From positions 1 through 18,773 of the forward strand of contig JBGTOF010000122.1 in the NCBI GenBank assembly GCA_041742695.1: 18,773 nt of DNA, read 5' to 3'. Positions 1 through 5,409 of this stretch are shown in pieces; position 1 is the first letter of the stretch, and every line of letters starts with the position of its first letter. The notes under the pieces were generated by a model. The model was not told where the DNA came from, did no database searches, and saw nothing but the letters and a program-made list of their open reading frames with translations. The translations under genes and the position numbers were made by a program. This DNA is from Kaiparowitsia sp041742695. GTDB taxonomy: Bacteria > Cyanobacteriota > Cyanobacteriia > Elainellales > Elainellaceae.

Positions 1-53
1 CAGTAGCGGCTCTCTCGCTCCAAAAAGGTCAACGTCCATCCACGACTCTCACT
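1..53 (-). CDS. IS1-family transposase, catalytic-half reading frame, partial at window edge
   Basis: Directly after the C7 run the minus strand reads SESRGWTLTFLERESRY to the window edge. The GWTLTF..ERESR(Y) pattern is typical of the start of the catalytic region of IS1-like transposases in cyanobacteria. It lies one base out of frame with the upstream zinc-ribbon ORF. Only 17 codons are in view, so integrity beyond this point is unknown. Confidence 0.6.
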
Positions 54-423
54 GGGGGGGAAGGTTCTCGCCCACGCGAGTGTAAAGCTCATCTCCTTCG
101 AGCGTGATCTCGCTGCCCTCAGGCGCGGGGGGAGACCAATACTCACGCTGACGGGCTAACCGCTCCTCCCACCGCAGAATGGTGGCATGGGACTTGTTGT
201 ACACTCGCCCGGTAGCTCGAACACCCGTCCCTTCGGCACGGTTATTGAGGGCATATTCAACAATGTTGGACGGCGTTCGAAGTCGGGCCATAGGCGTTCC
301 CGTGCGTTCGTTAAAGTTGTGGGTGCAACCCCGGCACCGGTAGACCTGCACAATCTGGTTATCGTGCAGACGACGAGTCCCATTCTTGACGACGGTTTCG
401 CTCTGGCAGTGGGGACAACGCAT
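49..423 (-). CDS. IS1-family transposase, N-terminal (InsA-like) reading frame
   Basis: The 124-residue product opens with a zinc ribbon (C3-P-H-C6 and C30-R-G-C33), followed by a helix-turn-helix region around residues 50-90 (TPSNIVEYALNNRAEGTG.. then ..SHATILRWEERL). This is the DNA-binding half of IS1-type transposases. ATG at 423 is the natural start because the zinc ribbon follows at once. The frame stops at 49-51, just after a run of seven C on the coding strand (54-60). Skipping one C opens a frame reading SESRGWTLTFLERESRY, which is the expected continuation toward the DDE catalytic half. The break is therefore a programmed or slippage frameshift, a decay mutation, or a read error. 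Confidence 0.8.
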   Translation of the reverse strand: MRCPHCQSETVVKNGTRRLHDNQIVQVYRCRGCTHNFNERTGTPMARLRTPSNIVEYALNNRAEGTGVRATGRVYNKSHATILRWEERLARQREYWSPPAPEGSEITLEGDELYTRVGENLPPQ

Positions 424-457
424 AGGCCAATAACTCTCTACGCCTACATTCTATCCA

Positions 458-1207
458 TCATCCTTTAACTGACCAGTGCCGGCGGTTGTCAGGGCGTGAG
501 GTCAGCAGACCGTAGATGTAGCCCCTATCGTGGTCGCTTACTCTGCCACTGAATAGGCACCACTCATGGATACAAAGCGCTTCGACCCAGAGCGACATCT
601 GGCGGAACGTGGCCCAGAGGTCGAGGGGAATCACCAGGCAGCGGTCTTTCACCCTTGTCCCCGGCACAGCCACAGTCCGGCTGGCCACCTGGTTATAGGC
701 TTGGGGCTTCTCAAAAATGCTCCACTCGCCGGGGCCAGCGTAGCGGATTGGCATCTCGATGGTTTTGGCGATGGATGCGATCGCCCTCTGGTAAACCTCA
801 ATTAACGCCTGGGGGTAGCGCTGGTGTTTGCGGGGTGAGCGCAGTTCGTTGATTAGAAAGAAGCCATCGGCGGGGTTCTTTAGCCCCCCAATCACTTGCT
901 CCCACTGACGCCTGAGTTCGGTTAGCGCTTGTCTAAAGGCCATATCGTTGATGGTCTGCCCTTGGCGCTGTACTCGCTGCCCCTGCTGGATGGGGTCCTT
1001 GGGGTCTACGAAAGGCCAGTAGTAGGCGATCCAAAACTCGGCCAGCAGCTAGAGGGGCACCGCCACATCGCTCTGATAGGTTATGAGGTCGGGGTAGGTC
1101 AGCACCACATCGTTGATGGCCCGCAGCAGCGCAATTTTGTAGCTCGTTACTTTCGTATCGTGCTTGAGGATGGTGCTGATGACCTTATCTGAGGCGATAT
1201 CAACCAT
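458..1207 (-). pseudogene. HNH-endonuclease-family gene, broken by an amber stop and an IS insertion
   Basis: Read from ATG at 1207, the minus strand gives MVDIASDKVISTILKHDTKV.. then an amber TAG at codon 53 (1049-1051), then in the same frame LLAEFWIAYYWPFVDPKDP and on through MAFRQALTEL (943) to RPDNRR near 481. The frame is otherwise open across 88 codons before M943, so the stop is a single-codon lesion; natural relatives probably carry a Trp, Arg or Gln codon there. After DNRR the frame enters the IS end and stops (HWSVKG). From memory the text resembles cyanobacterial HNH endonuclease-like proteins, where RPDNRR is followed by a Trp-rich segment and the catalytic HNH part; that catalytic end is missing here. 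The family name is moderately sure, the pseudogene status is strong. Confidence 0.65.
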
Positions 1208-1298
1208 CCAGTAAAAGCCTAATTATTCACCTGGGGTACCATCCATAGTAACCGTATGACAAATTACTTGAGCAATTAGTTGTATTGTCGGCAGACTT

Positions 1299-1305
1299 AA
1301 AGGTG
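1299..1305 (+). promoter_or_regulatory. Shine-Dalgarno site deciding the pentapeptide gene start
   Basis: AAAGGTG lies six bases before ATG 1312. The open frame extends upstream to a TTG at 1285 that has no such site, so the ATG is preferred. Confidence 0.6.
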
Positions 1306-1311
1306 AAAACC

Positions 1312-2166
1312 ATGGCTTCAAGGAAACTGCAATGGTTAATTCTGCTTTCAGCAGGGCTAGGAATTTTCCTTCTACTTGTTTTTTCAGAGCTAGTTGCTAA
1401 CTGGCTGGATGGTTTTGCATTTCTTAAGGTTTTAGATTCCCTTAGCAAGCTTGGTGTTCTCATCGCTGTTGTAGCCTTTCTTTGGGAGATGCCAAAGCGT
1501 GAGGAGCGGGCTCAGTTAGAGAAGCGAAAAGCGCACTTTGACTATTGGAAGGCGCTTGATATGGCAGCTTTGACAGCTTCTTCAAACCCCAACGTGGTAG
1601 ATACTTCCACTAGCTATGCTAGGAAAATTGCGTTGGAGAATCTTGCCCAGGATAGAGTTTCACTCAGAAATATTGACGCACCCTATTCAGACTTAAGCCG
1701 CATCAATCTTATGGGGGCTGAATTAGTCGGAGCAAATTTGGAAGGAGCAGATCTGCGTGAATCAAAATTGCGAGAAGCAAACCTTTGTAAGGCAGACTTA
1801 GGAAAAGCTAGGTTGTACGGAGCTGATTTAAGTCATGCTCAGCTTGATTCAGCCGATTTAAGAGGTGCTTTGTATGATCATAAGACTCTTTTTCCAGCAG
1901 GCTTCGACGCTGAAAAAGCCAGGGTTCATCTGATTGCACCAGGTTCCAACCTATCTGGCCTAGATTTATCACGTTCAGTGATGTGGGGTGTAAACCTTGA
2001 GAACGCAATCCTTGAGAGAACAAATCTTGCTTATGCAGCTTTGCAAGGGGCTAACTTAAGTGGGGCTAGATTAAAACGAGCGAATTGTGAATCAGCAAAA
2101 TTTTGGCAGGCTACTTTAGCCGGAGCAGATTTAACAGGTGCTAATTTGAAAAACGCTAAATTTTAG
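1312..2166 (+). CDS. Membrane-anchored pentapeptide-repeat protein (C-terminus frameshifted)
   Basis: The 284-residue product has two hydrophobic stretches near the N-terminus (about residues 7-29 and 42-58), then a charged, possibly coiled segment (PKREERAQLEKRK). From about residue 110 to the end it carries A(D/N)LxxA pentapeptide repeats, forming the right-handed quadrilateral beta helix of that family. A loop (YDHKTLFPAGFD) typical of cyanobacterial members interrupts the repeats near residue 190. The biochemical function is unknown. ATG 1312 is chosen over TTG 1285 because AAAGGTG precedes it. The stop at 2164-2166 is premature: dropping one T from TTTT (2161-2164) lets the frame run to TAG 2273-2275, adding a family-typical tail (RGTKGLELQQIRSAFNWKLA..). 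Confidence 0.85.
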   Translation: MASRKLQWLILLSAGLGIFLLLVFSELVANWLDGFAFLKVLDSLSKLGVLIAVVAFLWEMPKREERAQLEKRKAHFDYWKALDMAALTASSNPNVVDTSTSYARKIALENLAQDRVSLRNIDAPYSDLSRINLMGAELVGANLEGADLRESKLREANLCKADLGKARLYGADLSHAQLDSADLRGALYDHKTLFPAGFDAEKARVHLIAPGSNLSGLDLSRSVMWGVNLENAILERTNLAYAALQGANLSGARLKRANCESAKFWQATLAGADLTGANLKNAKF

Positions 2167-2275
2167 AGGCACTAAGGGCTTAGAACTCCAACAAATTAGA
2201 TCTGCTTTTAATTGGAAGCTAGCCCAGTATGATGATGAACTTAAAGTATTGCTTGAGGTGAAAGCCACACTATAG
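2162..2275 (+). pseudogene. Frameshifted tail of the pentapeptide-repeat gene
   Basis: The +1 frame reads FRGTKGLELQQIRSAFNWKL..YDDELKVLLE.. to TAG at 2273. The pattern G(T)KGL..QI.SA.NW..A.YD is the usual ending of cyanobacterial pentapeptide-repeat proteins. The tail is therefore the detached end of the preceding gene and not a separate gene. The lesion is one extra T in a homopolymer, so a sequencing error is a real alternative. Confidence 0.65.
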
Positions 2276-2328
2276 AGAGTATTCACGTTAGTGGGTTGCG
2301 TAGCTCTAGACCAATAAATGTAGAGGTT

Positions 2329-2451
2329 GCCAGCGAGTAGGTCCGCATAAGGGTCTACAGATAGAGGATCTGCATGAGTCTGCTCTATAGCCCGCTTAGC
2401 CGCCACAATCTGGGCGGTATAGGAAATGGGGTCAGTGGAAGTAGAGGACAC
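2329..2451 (-). pseudogene. 5' remnant of a class I SAM-dependent methyltransferase (TIGR00027-like)
   Basis: From GTG 2451 the minus strand encodes about 41 residues, SSTSTDPISYTAQIVAAKRA.. then EQTHADPLSVDPYADLLAG. The order 'TAQ.VAA.RAIE....DPL..DPYA..LAG' matches the N-terminus of leucine-carboxyl-methyltransferase-like proteins. After AG the frame runs into the antisense of the pentapeptide-gene tail, with no SAM-binding motif. So only the first seventh of such a gene survives, with its downstream part deleted. The match is from memory, so the family is tentative. Confidence 0.45.
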
Positions 2452-2476
2452 GGGCGAGAAATTTAGTAGCTGGTCT

Positions 2477-3784
2477 CTACAGTCTGGCCTGAGCGGTGTC
2501 CCGCTGTCTTACAGGACTGTCGTGCCAAACCTTCACAGTGGGCACCTCCCCCCAGTGGGTCGTGTACCGCTGGGAGAAATAGTCTGACCGCATAGCCCAG
2601 GTGGGCTTGAGGCCCATTGCTCCAAATTTGATGGCATCGGGGCTGAGCTTGCGGTTGAGATTGTCCATCGTTGCCATCAGGCGATCACGTTTCTCAATAT
2701 CCACCTGGGCAGCAAATAAGCTGCCCTGCACCTCTCCAACAGGCGTTAGCTCAGTGGCGACAACCTTGGCCTTCAGGTACTCATATCCCGGCGTAAAGGC
2801 CGCTTCAGCCAGCCTAATGGCCTCGTGGATGAGCACAGCGGTATCGTTGGTGGGTTGGTCGAGGGCCACAGAGCGGGCAGCTCCATACTGGTTCTCGGGG
2901 CGATAGTAGCTGGTCCGCATTGAGACAGTAAAGTGACCTGCCAGTAGGCCGTCGGCCCGGAGCTTTTCAGCACAGCGGGTGGTGTAGGTGGCCACCGCCT
3001 CTTTGATGTCTGATAGCTCTGTGACCAGGTGGCCAAAGGAACGAGAGACAATCCGCATAGTGACCGGGGCGGCCACCGGCTCCATCGGGAAACAGGGAAT
3101 GCCGCGCAGCTCTAGAACCGTTCTCAGACCCAGCACTCCAAATTTCTTCTTGATCACTCGTTCATCGGCTTGCTTAAGCTGAAGCACCGTTTTGATACCC
3201 ATGCCGTTGAGCTTAGCTTTGAGGTTTTTGCCAATGCCCCAGACCTCGCCCACGTCGAGGCCAGCCAGCACAGCGTCTGGGTCGGCCAAGGTTTCAAAGT
3301 TGAGCACGCCATTCAGGTTGGGGTAGCGCTTGGCTTCGTGGGCCGCTAACTTGGCTAGGGTCTTGGTTTTGGCAATGCCGACCGATACGGGTATGCCCGT
3401 CCACTGCCTGACGGTGGCGCGAATCTTGTAGCCGTAGTCGGTCAGGTCGGCTTTGGTGAACCCATGGAGGCCCAGGAAGGCTTCGTCGATGGAATACTGC
3501 TCGACCTCGGGGCTGAAGTTCTGGAGAGTTTGAATCACCCGGCGCGACATATCTTTGTAGAGCACAGGGTTGGATGAGAAGGCGTGGATCTTGCCCCGGT
3601 TCACTAGGTCTTGGATGGAGAACAGCGTGGCCTGCATGGCTACCAGCGGCTTGGCTTCAGGCGATCGTGCGACAACACAGCCATCGTTGTTAGAAAGCAC
3701 TACCACCGGCTTGCCCTCCAGGTCAGGGCGGAAGACCTTCTCGCAGGAGGCAAAAAACGAGTTGCAGTCTACCAAGGCAAACAT
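2477..3784 (-). CDS. umuC: UmuC, Y-family translesion DNA polymerase (Pol V catalytic subunit)
   Basis: The 435-residue product is the size of E. coli UmuC (422). The palm motif MFALVDCNSFF carries catalytic D6, and YSIDEAFLG carries D100 and E101. The steric region SNNDGCVVARS is present, as are a helix-hairpin-helix stretch (LDVGEVWGIGKNLKAKLNGM) and the C-terminal DUF4113 segment (KFGAMGLKPTWAMRSDYFS). All polymerase carboxylates are kept, so it should be active. It copies across DNA lesions when bound to UmuD'2. It is not directly coupled to umuD: 588 bases and an opposite-strand gene lie between them. No strong Shine-Dalgarno is visible before ATG 3784. A TAGTAT/ATACTA palindrome about 60 bases upstream may be its operator. 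Confidence 0.95.
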   Translation of the reverse strand: MFALVDCNSFFASCEKVFRPDLEGKPVVVLSNNDGCVVARSPEAKPLVAMQATLFSIQDLVNRGKIHAFSSNPVLYKDMSRRVIQTLQNFSPEVEQYSIDEAFLGLHGFTKADLTDYGYKIRATVRQWTGIPVSVGIAKTKTLAKLAAHEAKRYPNLNGVLNFETLADPDAVLAGLDVGEVWGIGKNLKAKLNGMGIKTVLQLKQADERVIKKKFGVLGLRTVLELRGIPCFPMEPVAAPVTMRIVSRSFGHLVTELSDIKEAVATYTTRCAEKLRADGLLAGHFTVSMRTSYYRPENQYGAARSVALDQPTNDTAVLIHEAIRLAEAAFTPGYEYLKAKVVATELTPVGEVQGSLFAAQVDIEKRDRLMATMDNLNRKLSPDAIKFGAMGLKPTWAMRSDYFSQRYTTHWGEVPTVKVWHDSPVRQRDTAQARL

Positions 3785-3844
3785 GGCTAGAGCCTATGAA
3801 GGACAGAGGGTTACAGCATTAGAGGTAGTGAGATATAGATGCGG

Positions 3845-3860
3845 TAGTATCCCCATACTA
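3845..3860. promoter_or_regulatory. Palindrome upstream of umuC, candidate SOS-type operator
   Basis: TAGTAT-CCCC-ATACTA is a perfect 6-bp inverted repeat with a 4-base spacer, 61-76 bases before the umuC start. It resembles the AGTAC-N4-GTACT layout reported for cyanobacterial LexA boxes, with C changed to T symmetrically in both half sites. Function is inferred only from position and symmetry. Confidence 0.3.
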
Positions 3861-4117
3861 TCCTCTGCGGTGGTCACTGTCCTGCTGTCCTATGAGACTG
3901 TCTTATCGTCACCAGGGCCAAAGCTTGGGCAATTGTCATTTGAGCCTTTGCGATCGCACGAAGCCGTGATCTTCATCAGCGCCAATGCCCTGTTGCCTCA
4001 CGGCCTGGCTCCAGAACTATCACCAGCCCACCAATACCGCCGTCACCCAGCCAATCGGGCATTCAGGCGACTATTAATTCATCGAGACAAGCCCCCGTCA
4101 CTCAGGAACCCCCAGCT

Positions 4118-4294
4118 ATGCAACTTTCCTTCCTCGGCAAATCCTACGAAACCTCTGCCCCTGCTATCGATGCGATTTCAACCGGCGAAACGGCAACCTT
4201 TATGGGCCGTCCCTACGCCCGCAAGCAGTTCACCGTGGCTCAACGGCAGCAGCCTGCAGAACTGACCTATCGCGGCGTTCACTACAGCCGGTAG
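4118..4294 (+). CDS. DUF4278 small protein
   Basis: This 58-codon gene encodes MQLSFLGKSYETSAPAIDAI.. and ends PAELTYRGVHYSR. The paired L(S/T)(F/Y)xGxxY elements at both ends, with a (F/Y)xGRPY segment in the middle, match the cyanobacteria-specific DUF4278 family, whose function is unknown. AGGA at 4103-4106 lies 11 bases before the ATG. It is followed by a clear intrinsic terminator at 4343-4367. It lies on the plus strand between the minus-strand umuD and umuC genes and so interrupts what is normally a umuDC operon. Confidence 0.75.
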   Translation: MQLSFLGKSYETSAPAIDAISTGETATFMGRPYARKQFTVAQRQQPAELTYRGVHYSR

Positions 4295-4342
4295 AGCCTA
4301 GATTTCCTCCCAGACGACAACGACCTCAACACTCCTGACTAC

Positions 4343-4367
4343 CCCGCTGGCGACAGTGGGATTTTTT
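4343..4367 (+). terminator. Rho-independent terminator of the DUF4278 gene
   Basis: CCCGCTG (4343-4349), loop GCGA, CAGTGGG (4354-4360) form a 7-bp stem with one G-T pair, followed by A and six T (4362-4367). Orientation fits plus-strand transcription. It lies just before the end of the convergent umuD gene. Confidence 0.7.
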
Positions 4368-4372
4368 GTGGC

Positions 4373-4702
4373 TCAGACCTTTCGAATAAGAGTAGTGACC
4401 ACGCCCCAGATTTCCATATCTAGCGTTTGTCCTGGTTCCCAGCCTGTAGCAGGCAATAACTTGCCGTGGTGCTTTTGGACTCTGAGGACTTGGAGCGCAC
4501 CTGCGATCACAGCCACCACCAGGGAGCCATCTTGGGCCGTTTGGGAGCGATCAACCACCAGCAAATCTCCAGGCTGTACATCCTGATCCGCCGCCATATC
4601 CCCCTCGACCTGCATGAAGAAGGTGGCAGCGGGGTTGTGGATCAGGTGTTGATTGAGGTCTAGGCTTTGCTCGATGGCATCGCCGGGGACAGGGAAGCTC
4701 AT
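4373..4702 (-). CDS. umuD: Short UmuD-family protein without protease active site (UmuD'-like)
   Basis: The product has 109 residues against about 139-150 for full UmuD. It begins MSFPVPGDAIEQSLDLNQHL.., which corresponds to the residues just after the self-cleavage site of UmuD (the (G)FPSP.. start of UmuD'), so the cleavable arm is absent. In the S24/LexA-type protease fold the nucleophile lies in VEGD-S-M; here residues 32-36 read VEGDM, with the Ser codon missing in frame. The catalytic Lys (TVKRL in relatives) is replaced by Leu73 (QVLRV). The rest of the fold (PGDLLVVDRS, DGSLVVAV, LLPATGW) is intact. An in-frame TGA lies 10 codons upstream of ATG 4702, so no longer form is encoded. Its likely role is a constitutive UmuD' partner for UmuC; a decaying gene is the alternative. 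Confidence 0.85.
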   Translation of the reverse strand: MSFPVPGDAIEQSLDLNQHLIHNPAATFFMQVEGDMAADQDVQPGDLLVVDRSQTAQDGSLVVAVIAGALQVLRVQKHHGKLLPATGWEPGQTLDMEIWGVVTTLIRKV

Positions 4703-4859
4703 TGGCCGATTAACTAAATAATTTGGGTCAACTCATCGTTACTACCGCCGCATTAACCCCATCATGGAAGCACTTAAATCGTGAGATACCAGTTTTTCGT
4801 GATGTAGAACCATAGCCGACATCATTAGGAGGTTTTGCTCGCTACGATCTCGGTCTGTC

Positions 4860-4935
4860 ATTCCCGTGGAAACGGGAATCCAGTCGAGAGCCGTTACAAG
4901 CTAGTGGATTCCCGCCTACGCGGGAATAACGGCTC
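4860..4935. repeat. Nested palindromic repeat (two ATTCCCG..CGGGAAT hairpins)
   Basis: Two near-identical palindromes, ATTCCCG..ACGGGAAT at 4860-4879 and ATTCCCG..GCGGGAAT at 4908-4927, lie 28 bases apart. A further inverted repeat, AGAGCCGTTA (4887-4896) with TAACGGCTCT (4926-4935), encloses the second hairpin. The flanking bases also mirror (GAATCCAGT / AGTGGATTC). Sequences of the type GTCATTCCCG..CGGGAATCCA are dispersed repeats in many bacterial genomes. This copy lies in the 707-base gap between umuD and the giant phosphatase gene. Confidence 0.75.
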
Positions 4936-5409
4936 TGTCCTATCTGAGTGGCTATAGCTATACCTGCCTGCTCTTCCCACTAGAAATTGCCATTAAAGCT
5001 ACATTTCATCGCTTCTTCAGAATAACCGCTTCAATGTGATTTTCAGTTCATGAAGCCTTGATAAAGTCTCCGTATTTATACGATCACTTAAGGTCAGCTT
5101 TACCGTTACTTCATTTACATCTGGGAAAGTTAGCCACGAACAGTTCAAATCATGCGCAGTTAGATTATGTCCTGCGGCGACTGTGGAAGTAGCTCTCGTG
5201 GTCTTCTTCGGCGTCAGAGAGAGCTGCGAACGAGTTGGTGAGAGATCGGGTCGAATGTCTGGTCTGAGAGGATTTTCTGATTTTCTCTGAAAACAGTTAT
5301 TCTTTGCAGCGCGCTCACTCAGAACTGTTGCCAATCGCATCGGCTCAGGTGTCAGCCATCCGCTGGCCCAGCTTCTTATGCTGTTTTTTTTGATTACCCA
5401 AGAGGAATT
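4936..5409. other. Intergenic leader of the giant phosphatase gene
   Basis: No convincing gene is seen. A 107-codon minus-strand frame (5017-5340) has no recognisable motif and an S/T/R-rich, disorder-like composition. The stretch holds the Pho-box-like repeats at 5087-5116 and the ribosome binding site AAGAGGA (5400-5406), three bases before ATG 5410. A run of eight T lies at about 5384-5391. Confidence 0.5.
5087..5116 (+). promoter_or_regulatory. Candidate Pho box (three 11-base-spaced repeats)
   Basis: CTTAAGGT-cag-CTTTACCG-tta-CTTCATTT shows three octamers beginning CTT with 3-base spacers, the layout of cyanobacterial PhoB/SphR boxes (PyTTAAPyPyT/A). The first and second octamers deviate at two positions and the third at one. 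It lies about 295 bases before the start codon, so any promoter would have a long leader. Confidence 0.25.

Larger units (their letters stand above)
1..474 (-). mobile_element. IS1-like insertion sequence, one end and 5' half only
   Basis: The element runs off the left edge of the window. Its transposase reads leftward on the minus strand. The inner end is placed near 474, where the minus strand reads GGTCAGTTAAAGG; IS1-type ends commonly begin GGT. The interrupted HNH-type gene runs into this sequence and picks up a stop codon from it. The other inverted repeat and the target duplication cannot be seen, so the exact boundary is inferred (plus or minus a few bases). Confidence 0.7.

Noticed and set aside
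3570..4265. 231-codon plus-strand frame over the umuC start
   Set aside because: Its first part is antisense to conserved UmuC residues and its last part is an out-of-frame shadow of the DUF4278 gene.
5017..5340. 107-codon minus-strand open frame upstream of the giant gene
   Set aside because: No recognisable motif, basic and S/T-rich composition, no clear ribosome binding site, and it overlaps the probable leader of the giant gene.
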